Of a DNA stretch of 64,000 nt, positions 22,990-36,741 are shown piece after piece. The stretch is from assembly GCF_040954645.1 (NCBI RefSeq), contig NC_092809.1:134591914-134655913 (forward strand), in the 5' to 3' direction. The notes under the pieces were generated by a model, which worked only from the letters and a program-made list of their open reading frames with translations, ran no database searches and was not told the origin of the DNA. Source of the DNA: Diabrotica undecimpunctata. Taxonomy: Eukaryota; Arthropoda; Insecta; Coleoptera; Chrysomelidae. Each line of letters opens with the position of its first letter. Position 1 is the first letter of the stretch. The translations under genes and the position numbers were made by a program.

Positions 22990-23472
22990 ATGGAGACCAG
23001 AGAAAAACAGGAAATAGAAGGTACAGAAGAATTGTTGGCAACCGACGATAAAACAGAATGGAAGCAGGAAGAAAAAGAAGGTATCATCAGAGAAGTGAAA
23101 GGAATAGAAACATGGTGCTCGGAATACCAAAGGGAATTAGAGGATAAAAAGAAAACAGAAGAAAAAATGGCACTGATGGACGAGAATCCAGAATTTTGTG
23201 AAGAAGTATTATGGACAGTGAACACATGTGAACAAAAGGTGGATGAAAGAAAAATAAATTGTGGAAAAAACATGGAGAAGGAAATAGAGAAGATTTTAGG
23301 AAACCATGGAGATTTTGTTAATAAAGTAAATCAAGTGGTTAAAAATTATGAACTTTCTTTTAAGGGAAAATACTTGGAAAAATTTAAAACGAAAATATAT
23401 CCAATCCCGTATAAAGACAGGCAATATACGGGGTATTTTAACATTCACGACATTTGTCAGTATCATAAGTAG
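22990..23472 (+). pseudogene. Residual pol-end reading frame of gypsy B, unit 2
   Basis: Identical in translation to the unit 1 remnant: it starts in the second duplication unit, carries the start of reverse transcriptase (YPIPYK) and ends with the integrase C-terminal FNIHDICQYHK. It lies between gag-protease and the polypurine tract before LTR B3. Confidence 0.8.
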
Positions 23473-23567
23473 ATTTTAATAACATAGTGAAATAATTTGA
23501 TCCTAGAAAACTTTTGTCATTTTTAAAATTTAACAAAGAGTTTTCGGCAGATCAAATGGCGGGGATT

Positions 23568-25128
<1,561 letters not shown>

Positions 25129-25146
25129 GTATATGTATATAAAAAA

Positions 25147-25415
25147 ATGTGCACTCGTAAGACTCGTAAGTGAATGGGATATTTTCGGTCAATTTGGAGA
25201 TAAAAAAGACAAGAGTTGTGCTACTTTATCTATTTATTGAAGACGTTTCGCCTATTGTTCAATAAGCATCATCAGTTCATCTAAAAGAGTGTTATTAGCG
25301 ATACATCTAATATGAAAAAACAATTAAGTAAATGATCTTACCTTTAAAAGATCTGTAGCATTAAAATGTTATTATTGCAAAGAAACATCAAAAAATTAAT
25401 GTACTAAATATATCA
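25147..25415 (-). repeat. Penelope-like flanking repeat, left inverted arm
   Basis: Reverse complement of 26624-26887 with only a few differences, one being an extra ACTCGTAAG copy near 25153. Long inverted or direct flanking repeats are characteristic of Penelope-like elements. Contains a hammerhead motif on the minus strand. Confidence 0.85.
25236..25281 (-). ncRNA. Minimal hammerhead ribozyme motif (Penelope-like element)
   Basis: On the minus strand: CTGATGA, then a stem GCTTATT-GAAC-AATAGGC (7 bp with a GAAC loop), then GAAA, then CGTC. These are the invariant CUGANGA and GAAA blocks and the UC cleavage site in the correct order. Stem III is only about two pairs, as described for minimalist hammerheads in Penelope elements, which are thought to act as dimers. 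Stem I has about four pairs. Confidence 0.8.
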
Positions 25416-25739
25416 GCAAAAACACAGAAACACAGAACGCCGGAAGATTCCCAATTTAACTAATTTGTTTTAAATTTCACTTTTGAAAACATTGATTGAT
25501 TAAATCTATCAAAAAATATAATTGTCAATTTTGAATTGTTATATTAACAACGGCACGGCTAGGGTTCTTGACTGTTATGATCATATCATGAAAATGAAGT
25601 ATTTGAAAGCTCGACTGTCAGAAATGACAATCAGCTGGTGAGATTGAAGGAAAAGTTTTATAGATGTCAACATAAATGTTATGATATAATAAAAGAAGTT
25701 GAAGAAGAAACCAATAATTAAAAGTAGAATACGGAAGAA

Positions 25740-26185
25740 TCAATTTTGTAGTATTAGTGCATGGTAAATTTGGCTTAAGTTGCTTATATCAGTTCTCTTA
25801 TTTAATGCATTAGGTTGTTTCAAAATATGGCACATCTCCATAAATTGTCTCTTATTAAGGTTACGTTCTCTACAGAGAATTCTAACATTATCAAAATTAA
25901 CAGTATGTTTGGTGTTGATTGCATGTTCTGCAAGGGCACAAGTATGTTTAGAAAGTTTAATGTCACTACGATGTGAAGTAAGGCGTCCTTTAAGGGAACG
26001 GCCAGTCTGACCAATATAACATGCATCACATTCAGAACAGGGTATGTGATAGACTACATTCACTTGTTCCAAAAAGGAAAGAGGTGTTTTAATTTTAGAA
26101 AACAAGTTCCTGACAGTCTTAGCATTAATGATAGCAATCTTAACCGGGATATTGTTCTGTTTGTACAATTTAATAAGCTTTTCAG

Positions 26186-26190
<5 letters not shown>
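25740..26190 (-). pseudogene. Penelope-like GIY-YIG endonuclease domain
   Basis: This minus-strand frame of about 150 residues encodes the C-terminal part of a Penelope protein. A linker (IPVKIAIINAKTVRNLFSKIK) precedes a Cys-rich GIY-YIG domain: VYHIPCSECDACYIGQTGRSL, then LTSHRSDIK, a CALAEHAINTKH block and a final VRILCRERN...RQFMEMCHI segment. The VYHI...CYIGQTGR arrangement supplies the two half-motifs, and the Cys residues upstream are the Penelope-specific zinc ligands. The domain cuts the target DNA. The frame is cut at its N-terminal side by a TA tract at 26191. The matching reverse transcriptase half lies in the opposite orientation at 27152-27790. Confidence 0.88.

Positions 26191-26222
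<32 letters not shown>
26191..26222. repeat. TA microsatellite splitting Penelope sequence
   Basis: About 16 TA units joined to the broken N-terminal side of the GIY-YIG frame. Further TA tracts at 26556-26623 and 26888-26995 bracket the right inverted arm; the last has one TG variant. Confidence 0.85.
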
Positions 26223-26226
<4 letters not shown>

Positions 26227-26447
26227 GGTTTTTCGATTAACCTTGGGTAAGCCTTTACGTGTCATGTTCAAAGCTACCATACATTTCAATCCTTATAAAA
26301 AACTTTTTTTGCACATAGTAACAAAAAACACCACTATGTTACTAGCAAAGTTTTTTAATATTCTAACTCTACAATTCTAAGTTACGGTAAGATCAATAAT
26401 GTTTTAATAGATAATATATGGTAGCTAATTATAATTTATTCTCTTTC

Positions 26448-26492
26448 AGCCCTGAAGAAGCCAAATTAATTCTCTTTGGCGAAAACGATCGG
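26448..26492 (+). ncRNA. Second hammerhead-like motif (different Penelope family)
   Basis: CTGAAGA, then a perfect 6-bp stem GCCAAA/TTTGGC around TTAATTCTC, then GAAAACGATC. It fits CUGANGA - stem II - GAAA - UC, with stem I of three pairs (GCC/GGC). Sequence differs from the other two motifs, so it belongs to another family. Confidence 0.6.
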
Positions 26493-26551
26493 CGAAACAA
26501 TTGATACACATTAGAGTCTTTTTTGCAGATTTCCCCAATATTTAAGAGTTT

Positions 26552-27000
<449 letters not shown>

Positions 27001-27151
27001 TGATTGCCTTGACTTTTTGTCAAGGTTTTGGAATTGTTTTATTCCTTTTTCAAGACACTGTAATATAGATATAAAAAATGTGTAAATGTTTAAAAAATAT
27101 CACAATTTGTCAGTGCAACTTACTAGTCATTGAGATTATTTAAAATAAACT

Positions 27152-27790
27152 TTGACACTCAACATTAGCAACACAAATATAAATATAATAATGGACAATA
27201 ATTCTAAAAATTTTGGTCATGATAGTAAAACTAAAAAAATAAAACTTATAACAACATGTAAAGAAAATATACCATTTCACATACCTTTTATTAAACGATA
27301 TGTAGATGATTTGATTTTATCGGTCCCTGAAGACAAAGTAACTGATGTTTTAAACACATTTAACTCCCAATGTAAACACCTAGAGTTTACGGTTGAGAGA
27401 GGGGCAGATGGTATTATTCCTTTTTTAGACATGCCTATTCATCTTGGCAGTGATGGCATGCTAAGAACGGAGCGGTATCGTAAACCATGTTTTAGTAACC
27501 GTTTCATAAATTTTCATTCTCAACATCCATCCAAGATGAAAACAAATTTGGTTTTGGCCTTAAAACCTAGGGTTACTAACCTGTCACACATCGATTTTAG
27601 AGACAAGGGACTAAAAAAGCTGAGATCTATACTACTAGAGAACTCCTACTCCATAGGGCTTTTAAATAAACTCATTTTCGGTTCTCCTTTTCCTTCGCAA
27701 TTTTCTAATAACCACAATTTTTGACAATTGAGATTGACAAACAACACATCAGTAATACCATCTAAAATAACTTATGGTTCCTTACCCTAC
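27152..27790 (+). pseudogene. Penelope-like reverse transcriptase C-terminal half
   Basis: The frame opens upstream without a proper start and encodes the palm and thumb of a Penelope reverse transcriptase. It has IPFIKRYVDDLIL with the catalytic Asp pair, an LEFTVERG...IPFLDMPIHL block, and the family-typical YRKPCFSNRFINFHSQHP segment. A stop at 27722 interrupts it; the following bases continue as TNNTSVIPSKITYGSLPYI, the usual run into the endonuclease linker. The N-terminal half is missing. The frame points to the right while the only nearby GIY-YIG half points left, so one element was rearranged or two copies meet here. Confidence 0.85.
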
Positions 27791-29006
27791 ATATATACAG
27801 AATATACAGCGTGTATATTATTATCTAAGTAGCGCTTTATGTAGACTTCTACCAACATATAGGATCAAGTCATAATACTATAACAAAACAAGATAAGTCA
27901 ACGCGCATGTTCTTGTGATGTAGGCCCGAGACAATTTTAATGACGGCAAGTTAAATGCTCGTAAGTGTTCATGTTAATTATATTACTGTTAACCGAGTTT
28001 GCTATCCTGTGTATTTCAAAACGTAGTGAATGATATTTTTATTTATTCATTGACGTAGTAAAGACTTTGTAGATTATATTGTTATATACATTTTGTGGTG
28101 AAAACATTCAGTTCATTTAAAATCCCCAAGCGCTAAAACATCGCCTGAAAATAGACGCAAAAGACGAGTGGAAAAAAGAAATTTATTAAAAAACACGTAA
28201 GTATTTTGGTTTTAGACACACTTTAACAGCAGAGCAAATGTTTCTATAGATAATAATAAATGTTTCTATAGATAATAATATATACTAATGCCCATTTTAA
28301 TAGAACTTGAAGTAATACTTTATTTTTGATAGGTCTTTAAAAAAAAAGTTACTTTGGATGTATGTAGTGTGTAGTGAAGTGAAACATATTTTTCGTAGTT
28401 ATAATGGCGGCACATTAAAAATAAAAAAATATTTAAACTTAATAGAAGCTGCAAAATATGTAAATGTTAGCAACGATGTAAAATTACTTTTTTTTAGATG
28501 TAAAATGTAATTTAAAATACGAATTCTAAATCAAAATATTAAAGATAATTACAATATCCACAAAAGAAAAATCACAAAGATTGTAAAGTAAATGTCTAAA
28601 TGATATTCATAAAGTCTTAAATATGACCCGCTTTTCCTTTATGGTCAAATTCTTTACATTTTGCCGGCCTTTTATATTTAATTTATGTTTTGTAGCAAAA
28701 TTTATTTTGTTTGTAATACACAAAATCAAATCGTAGATTCATATATTTCTTTAATTAATTTTACAAATTACTCTTTAATTAATTTTCAAAACACGTTTTC
28801 ACAGAAAGTAACTAGTTATGACTTCTTAGCGCAAATCGAGGTATACTTACCGTTAACAGTAACAGTTTAAGTTTCGAAGTTGTTCATTACAGTAATGGAA
28901 CAACGTTGCCATATGATGCATCGTTAAAATATAATACATACAAGTCTCCTGGCTTTGTCTCGCTATGTCATGCGCAAAGTCGACTAAAATTAGAACGGCA
29001 AGTGAG
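27791..29006. other. No gene seen
   Basis: AT-rich sequence without supported coding regions. It includes a tandem 22-bp duplication (AAATGTTTCTATAGATAATAAT, about 28237-28281). Confidence 0.45.
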
Positions 29007-29427
29007 CATATCTTGACTTGGATCTAGGGATCCCACCTTAAATTTTTACCTTTACCATGCGAGCTGCGCGATGCTACATTACGCATATTATAATTTGAAA
29101 ATTTTGGTTTGTGATTTAAAAAAATAATAAATTGACAATTTATTTGACAACTAGATTTAAGCTAGATATTTAATTAACCAATTATAATCTTTCATTTATG
29201 TAGTCTTATTGAAATTATGATTAAAATGATGACTAGCAAATCTCATAAAAAAAAAAACAATTAATTCTTAATTTAAAAGCAAATTTTATCCTTCATATCA
29301 TTCATAATATATTATCTTAATTTCCAAAATTCTTTCTTTCCTCTTTTAAAAAGCCTATTTCTTGTTTTCTTTGACAAACTTTCTTTCATGGACCAGGTTA
29401 TTTTTATTGGTTATAATATGATGAGCA

Positions 29428-31403
29428 AAAAAAATATACAAAAAAAGCTCAAATCAACTGAAGGACAGTGGTTCGATGATGAGTGTCGCAACATAACAAA
29501 GAGGAAAAATAATGTATATCAACGACTACAACAACGACATAGAACACGAAAGGCAGAGGAGGAATATAGAATGCTAAGGAGGGAAGAGAAGAAAATACAT
29601 CGCAGAAAGAAAAGAGAACACATAGAAAAAGAACTCCAAGAAATGGAAGAACTAAATAAACCATCAGAAACCAGAAAATTCTACCAAAAACTTAACAAAA
29701 GTAGAAAAGAATTTAAACCAAGAACAATGATGTGTAGAGGCAAAGAAGGAGATATAGTAACTCAACAGAGTGAAATACTACAAAGATGGACAGAATTCTT
29801 CAAAGAAGAGTTTGAAAAACACGAAGATCCACTATATGATGGAATTAATACTGGATCAAACGGATACCAGAGAAACAACCCCACCTTCAGTGGCTGAAAT
29901 GCAAGAAGCAGTTACCAGACTGAAAAACAACAAGTCACCTGGATTAGACAATATTAGCGCGGAATTAATAAAGGAAGGTGGAGACTCCCTATTGAATGCG
30001 ATACACGAACTAATAGTGAACATATGGAATAATAAACAACTGCCACAAGACGAATACCGGAGTAATTATTCCACTACATAAAAAGGGAGATCAGCTTCAA
30101 TGTAAAAACTACCGGGCAATAACGCTACTGACTGTGGCATATAAAATACAGTCAAATATTGTGTATGACCGATTGAAACCATATGCGGAACAAATAGTTG
30201 GGGATATCAATGTGGTTTCCGCAGGCAGAAGTCCACAATAGATCAGATCTTCGTCTTGAGGCAAATCTTGGAAAAGACTAGTGAATTTAATATAGACACA
30301 CATCATCTTTTCATTGACTTTGAGAGTACCTATGATAGCATCCATCGAGAATTTCTGATTCATGCACTGAAAGAGTTTAATATTCCAACTCAACTCATTG
30401 ATATCATAAAAGAAACACTTAAAGTACAAAGCAAAATTCGAATTCAAAACGAATTAACAGATACAATTCATGTGAGAACGGGCCTACGACAGGGAGATGC
30501 CCTATCCTGTATTCTATTCAACATCACATTAGAGAAAATAATTAGGGAGTCAAAAGTCAACACCAGAGGAACAATAATAACAAAAAGTGTACAAATATTG
30601 GCATTTGCAGATGATGTTGATATCATAGCCAGAAGCGAAAGAGAGATGATAGAAGCATTTAATGCGATAGAAAGAGCGGCACAAAACAGTGGCCTAAACA
30701 TTAATAAAATAAAAACCAAATACATGAAGGCCAGTAAATCGACAGGCCAAAGAAACCTACAGAATCTGACAATAGGAGACTATAACATCGAAAGCGTGAA
30801 AAATTTTACATACCTAGGTTCACTAGTTACCGCAGATAACAATGTCAGTGAAGAAGTTAAGAGAAGAATACATATCGCTAATAAAACATATAATGGACTA
30901 ATTAAACATCTAAGATCTAACAACATCACAAGAAAAACCAAATGCCAAATATACAAGACCCTGATAAAACCGGTCCTTGTATATGGATCAAAGACATGGA
31001 CTCTATCGAAAAGCGATGAAAACCTATAAGGCACATTTGAACGAAAAATCCTTAGACACATATATAAGGGGGTAAAGGAAAATGACATATGGCGCAGAAG
31101 ATATAACTTTGAACTGTACACAGCATACAATGAACCCGAGATCATAACATCCATAAAGATCGGACGTCTGCGCTGGATGGGCCATGTTGACGAATGTTGG
31201 AGACTGAAACACCAAAACATATTATGAGGCAAACACCAGTAGGAAGAAGGTCAAAGGGAAGACCCAAACTTAGATACATGGAACAAGTGGAACAATATCT
31301 GAAAACACTTAAGATTACCAACTGGAAAAACAAAGCAAGGAACAGAACAGAATGGCGGAAAATCCTAGAACAAGCCAGGACCCAGAAAGTGTTGTCGAGC
31401 TAG
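29428..31403 (+). pseudogene. RTE-like reverse transcriptase
   Basis: Several frames together encode the linker, reverse transcriptase and C-terminal domain. Order: charged linker (about 29430-29800), SVAEMQEAVTRLKNNKSPGLDNI, FRRQ-type sequence near 30220, HHLFIDFESTYDSIHR with the first catalytic Asp, TGLRQGDALSCILF, ILAFADDVDIIA with the catalytic Asp pair, YLGSLVTADNN, then the LVYGSKTWTL segment and a C-terminal GRRSKGRPKLRYMEQV block. Frameshifts near 29850 and 31030 and a stop in between inactivate it. The layout and the (GAT)n tail fit the RTE clade. It copies its own RNA at a nicked target in intact relatives. Confidence 0.85.
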
Positions 31404-31426
31404 TGATGATGATGATGATGATGATG
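29428..31426 (+). mobile_element. RTE-clade non-LTR retrotransposon, 5'-truncated
   Basis: ATAATATGATGAGCA is repeated at 29413-29427 and 31427-31441, a 15-bp target duplication that bounds a 2.0-kb insertion. The 3' end is a (GAT)n tail directly after the stop codon, as usual in the RTE clade. The endonuclease is missing because of 5' truncation. Confidence 0.88.
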
Positions 31427-31596
31427 ATAATATGATGAGCATTGATCTCCTTTTTTAATCGGTAAAAGATATAGGTTAGGTTAGGAGAAACAAAAATGTC
31501 AAAATCTTAAAATCATCTGCGTAATGGTGCATAGCGCATCTCGCATGGTAAAGGTAAAAATTTAAGGTGGGATCCCTAGATCCTTGTCATATCTTG

Positions 31597-33047
31597 TTGT
31601 AATAGTATCAAGTAGGCTCCGTAATACGTTAAAACATTTTTAGCTAGTACACAACTAGTACACTTAGTACACAACTAAGCTCTTGCAATGTTGTCAATAA
31701 TTTTATTAGTCATAGATTTTCAAATTTTACAGCAGGTACATTGTGGGACTTGAAATTTATTTAAATATTCATCAATTTAGGCATCGAGGAATTTCATAGA
31801 TACTTGGCTAATGTAGTTAAAAATTTTATAATATAAATTGTTAACCGACATATAACCTTATATTACTTTTACGTTTAATAAGCAAGGTGGTAATTTATAT
31901 TACTTGCTTTAATTATTTTTAAACTTAAGTAAGCGTCTATTATAAAATTGGAAAGTTTCCATTTTTATGCATTAGTATTTTCTTTTAATGCATCGCACTG
32001 AAACATTTATTATATAAATGTACGTATATCGAGTGGAGTTTTCGTGTAACAGTTTAAGAAAGTAGTAGTACTCTAATAGTTGTTACCACATAAAATTATA
32101 GAAAACTCTGTACAGCAGGTAGATCTTAGTAACTTTCCGATTACTACAGTTTATGCCGTGCAATATTTGTTTTATAAATTAATAAAATTTAAATCACAAT
32201 AATTTATAAATCACTCTTAAAATTATAATTTTTACTAATTTCAATATGTCGATTTTTATGTCTAGGGAATCCAATATCCCACTATACATTGGATACACAT
32301 GAACAGACGGATACACTTATGGCGGATAAAAGAAGTAGGCATACCACAACACCTTATTCAGCTGATATGAATATGGTTATTTAAGAAAAATTACAGCTCG
32401 TTCCAGAAAGAATTGTAAATATGTATAACATGTTATAGAGCTGCCGTATAGATAAGAGCTGCCGATATAGGTAAGAACTGCAGTAAAAATAGATACTTGA
32501 GTAATTTTATTTTTAAGTTATTTAATATAATTTTGGGGCAGAACCCTGAAAGTATGCTAGAAGTATTCATAGTTACTTTTACATACATATTTTATTTGAC
32601 GTTTCTATCTCCGAAACGGAGTTCTTTTTTAAACATGTATAATATTATGACAACAAATTTTTATATTAAAATTGACGACAAACACATGAAAATAACACCT
32701 ACTTAAGATGTAATCTATTAACGGCCCTTACATTAGTGAGTCATTTAGATAAAATATTTTGGTGCCTTATGGTAACTTGATTCTTTTCAACAATTATATT
32801 ATTTCTTGTATTGGTTTCGTAAAACCAGTTTTACAGTTTCATGTTCGGTGTTATTGTTTTAAATATTTTGTCGCTTTTATAAGCTATCATTATTTTCAAC
32901 TTTAAATAATTATTGTCTTTTAGTTCATTATTTAGAAATAAAGTTCACTTATATTCTTATTGCTTATTTACTTTTAGTCGTAATACCCAAGTCGAAAGGG
33001 ATAAACCAGCGAGGTGAGTTCTAGATTGAACATATATTGGTCTTTCA
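31597..33047. other. No gene seen
   Basis: About 1.4 kb of AT-rich sequence between two transposon complexes. I see no ORF with family signatures, no inverted repeats and no tandem repeats of note. Confidence 0.45.
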
Positions 33048-34170
33048 GATCAAACCTCTATCTGTAATGTTGGGTCCAAATATTTCATTCTGCTTATCTC
33101 TCACATAGATCATTCTATTATTCAAAAATTCAAATATTAAATTATTATATGCGCTAGGAATATTTATTTCGGTCATTTTTTATATAGTAGATATATATCT
33201 ACATCATCATTATGCAGCTTTTAGAACAAGAAAAACAGTTAATACCACCTTCTTATCAGTAAATGCATTAAGTACTATATGTGATAGTAGTATATGTGCA
33301 TGATTGCAACCTAGTTCCTTACGGAACCCTATTTGATACTGCGATAAAATGCTGTTGGGTTCTACAAACCATTCTATTCTATTCTTAATTATATTTTCCA
33401 GTACCTTACCTACACATGAAGTTAGGGCAATTGGTCTATAGCTCTTTGGATTATCTGAGCATTTAGTAGGTTTCAAAAAGGTAATATAAATGTTTGTTTC
33501 CATTCAAAAGGAATTTTACTCATTTCTATAAAAATTTTAATAAGATGAAAATGTGCTATAGGGGGTAGATTTTTAATCATAGAATATGATACATTATCTA
33601 ACCCTGTTGCTTTATCTTTTTTGGAGTATATAATATTTGTATACTCATTAAATGTAATGGATTGAACACTTTCATTATTATTGTTTAACAAGGTAAAGTA
33701 GAGATTAACATTACAAGAGGTTAAGCTGTTTAGAATATTTATACAAATTTCTTTATTGGGAGAAATTGTATTTCTATTGCCAAAATATGTTTTAAATTTT
33801 TTAACTGTATTCCAGATTTTGCTGATTGGTGTATCTCGATTAAGGGTACCACAAAATGCTCTAAAACTCATTCTTTTCTTAATTTAAAGTTGCCTTTTCA
33901 CAAAAGCCTTTACTTTATTACAATTTATGTAGTTTTCCAACGTATGATTTTCAATGTAATTCTTAATTGATTCTCTTCTTTTTAATGTCAATTGCTCACA
34001 TTCATCCTCCCACTATGGTACACTCTTACCGTTCGGCTTGTACATATGATATGGAATATTTTCTGGTGTGCTTGAGTTGATTATTTCATACCATTCATTA
34101 TATCTTACATCATGTAGAACATGCATTTTCTTTTCAATAGTATCTGCATATCTAGACCATTTTGCTTTTT
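33048..34170 (-). pseudogene. I-like non-LTR reverse transcriptase, minus-strand copy
   Basis: Nearly the same sequence as the plus-strand copy at about 37040-38160, inverted. It contains KDKATGLDNVSYSMIKNL, FLKPTKCSDNPKSYRPIAL, IGFRKELGCNHAHILL and VVLTVFLVLKAA, covering fingers to the start of the palm; the LDLKAAYDS Asp has become Val. It is truncated on the left at 33048, and on the right it is cut by the inverted-repeat element at 34171-35271, beyond which the same element continues (CGKRNLKK near 35310-35340). Frame breaks near 33480 and 34010 inactivate it. Confidence 0.85.
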
Positions 34171-34344
34171 GAAGTTATACTACTATACGCACGGTCGGCG
34201 TTGGAAATTTGCATGAGAGTGAATCTGTGAAACCATTACATATGTAAGATAATGAGTAAGAGAGAGACAGAAGATATATTTTCTTTCTCTTCCTCTCTCG
34301 AGAATAAAAATGTTCCTTTTGTATATATATTTAATATTATATAT

Positions 34345-34448
<104 letters not shown>

Positions 34449-34614
34449 CAAATTAATATTATATAATATATATAATATTATATATAATATAATATGTATT
34501 AATATTATTATTTATGTGATATGTTTTGTATTATTTAAAATTAAACGTTTTTATTTTAGGCTTTTGTATTTCAAAATAATCACTGTTTTACCGAGAACTG
34601 TCAATTTTGAAATC

Positions 34615-34695
34615 CCGTTAGTGTCATGTCTAATTGGCAAATCATTTACGTGTTTGGTTCATACGCTGGTGGTTGTGAGTTCGAATCCCAAATAT
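34615..34695 (+). repeat. tRNA-like segment, probable SINE or tRNA pseudogene
   Basis: GTGAGTTCGAATCCC at 34675-34689 is a good pol III B box and T-arm, and CTAATTGGCAAATC about 50 bases before could be a D arm/A box. A five-pair stem CGTGT/ATACG encloses a seven-base loop TTGGTTC. The T stem has two mismatches, so a working tRNA is unlikely. It lies inside the inverted-repeat element. Confidence 0.35.
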
Positions 34696-35309
34696 GAATT
34701 TCCTTTTTTATTTTTGAAATATTTAAAAACCTTACGTTAATCTTATTAAATATATGTAATATACGCAAAAAACATAAATTTTAAAATAAAATGAAAAGTT
34801 ACAACATAATCCGAGTTGTTGGTTTTTTATTTTTATCTTCGTAAAGTAAGTATGTATATTGGCACTTTTAAATACTTATAAATATTACATTTTAATTTAT
34901 ATTGTATTATTATATTGAATTATGTTGCAGTGTATTTATTGTATTGTAATTTTTTATATTAATAACAAAATAAACAATAAATTTTACTGTAGAGTATGTG
35001 TAAAATTTTTGTTTGCATTCAACTCCTTTTATACATATATAAAAATAAAAATATGTATTTTCATTAAAATATTGATACAATCCTTCATTTACTATACCCC
35101 TATTACAGGTCAAATGTTTATATACAGCAAACGATGCATCATATACCTATATACCTAATTCTTTTTCTCTTTCTGCTCTCTCTTACCTATAGCATTACAT
35201 ATGTAATGATTGTGCAGATTGACTCCTATATAAATTTTTAACGGCGAACGCGTGTATAGAAGTATAACTTCTACCGACAGTCCTACTGGACTGCCACACC
35301 CGTTTTTTT

Positions 35310-36660
35310 TTAAATTACGTTTTCCACATAGCGGTTTAAATTCATCCTTTCCTATGGATGAATAAACATTTTCTGTTTTTAATTTTGTGATAAAATTAAG
35401 AATATGTTTTCTATCTGTTTTGTTTAATTTAATAGCCATATTCGTGTCGTAGCTATACGTGTTACTAAAAATATGTGTTTTTTTGTATGTACTCTTCCAT
35501 TAGGATTTAATAAAAATTCTTTATATGTTCTGAATTTCTTTTCTTTGCGCTCTGGTCTGGGGCTGGTCTTTTCTTTGCTTTGACTGCCACACGATATGTA
35601 TTTGTCTTTACTTGATTGGCTACATACGCTGTTCTGCGTGACTTTAGGGATATGTCTATATCTGAATTTTCCTTAGCTGGCATGCTGGGAAAATCCAAAG
35701 GGTGCACATTGAATTTATTATTATTTTTAACCTTAGGTATCTTCTCTATTGCCTCAAAGAAAGATATATTTTCTAGAGACATCATCTCTCTAATTTTTTG
35801 TTTGTCTGGTATACTCTGAACATTGTCTACTTGTACTATTGGGATTGTCACTATCACAATGTACACATTTTATTATGCATCTTTGATTAAAATCGTGAAT
35901 TTTCGCACAATTAATACATTTGTTATTTTTTGTTTTACATAAATTTGTTGTATGCCCATAATTCAAGCATTTGTAGCACTGAATCACTGGCATAATATAA
36001 GGCAGAACCCTATGCTCTATTCCACAAATTAGAACACCTGTTGGCAAAGATGTCCCAGTGAAGGTATAGCAAACAGTTCCAGTTGGAACTAAATTTACCA
36101 CCTCACCACGATCTCCCCTTGCAGGTGTTTCCTCGCTTCCTTGACTATTACTACATGTATCATTAATAATCTTATCCGGCTTTACTTTTATTTTAAATCT
36201 CTTCACATTTTATAATTTAACAGTTTTTAGTATTTGGTTCTGAGTATTTTAGCAAGACATCATCCCTTGCATGTAACATTTTTGTTGGGTATAAATACAT
36301 CATAACTTTTTTCTTTTAGCAAATTATTTTGAGGAGAGTTATTTGCTACATTTCTATTTTTAAATTCCACATTAATTCTATTTATCCACTTTTTTGAGTC
36401 TTAAAGATATCGTTTAGTTGTAAATCAAAGATTTCTCTTGCAATTGCTAAATAATTATAATTTCCAACATTTAACTGATCCTTCCTGGCTTCTATATATA
36501 CTTCAAATGGCCCCTTATCATATATGTCGTATCTATTTGGAACCTTTATCATTTTTATTTTTTTTAACTCTTTAATACCTTTCTCCACATCTTTCATTTC
36601 ATTTTCGTTTAGTATATCTGGGGGCGTCTCGCCCCCAGACGAATCCCCCATTTTTCTTTT
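35310..36660 (-). pseudogene. ORF1 (gag-like) and adjoining endonuclease remnant of I-like element, minus-strand copy
   Basis: Read leftwards from about 36651 (MGDSSGGETPPDILNENE), the protein has a charged N-terminal region, GPFEVYIEARKDQLNVGNYN, then a nucleic-acid-binding part with cysteine motifs. One CCHC knuckle is clear (CYKCLNYGHTTNLC); two Cys/His-rich relatives follow, in CINCAKIHDFNQRC and CVHCDSDNPNSTSRQC. A frameshift near 35840 leads to a Pro/Lys-rich C-terminal part ending near 35507. Three zinc knuckles of this spacing are typical of ORF1 in I-type elements. Beyond it (35310-35440) is a short piece matching the end of the endonuclease region (CGKRNLKK), so most of the endonuclease is deleted in this copy. 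Confidence 0.8.
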
Positions 36661-36708
36661 AGTTAAACTAAACGAGACTCCCCCAGATATATTAAACGAA
36701 AATGAAAT
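36596..36708. repeat. 36-bp inverted repeat at the junction of the two I-like copies
   Basis: Left arm 36596-36631 and right arm 36673-36708 are reverse complements at 34 of 36 positions, around a 41-bp spacer. The arms contain the start of ORF1 of the I-like element, so the minus copy's 5' end is duplicated in inverted orientation exactly where the plus copy begins. Confidence 0.85.
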
Positions 36709-36741
36709 ATAGTTCAAAATATTGGTACACCCGTTATAATT

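Larger units (their letters stand above)
29016..31587. mobile_element. Terminal-inverted-repeat DNA transposon with 9-bp target duplication, containing an RTE element
   Basis: Terminal inverted repeats of about 90 bp (29016-29105 and 31500-31587) share GGATCTAGGGATCCCACC and the following 30 bases without mismatch. CATATCTTG is repeated exactly outside both ends (29007-29015 and 31588-31596). Without the nested RTE copy the element is about 560 bp with no coding sequence. Long inverted repeats plus a 9-bp duplication suggest a Mutator-like (MULE) or Merlin-type non-autonomous element. Confidence 0.85.

Noticed and set aside
34615..34695. Functional tRNA gene
   Set aside because: The B box is good, but the T stem has mismatches and acceptor pairing is unclear. 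Kept only as a tRNA-like repeat.
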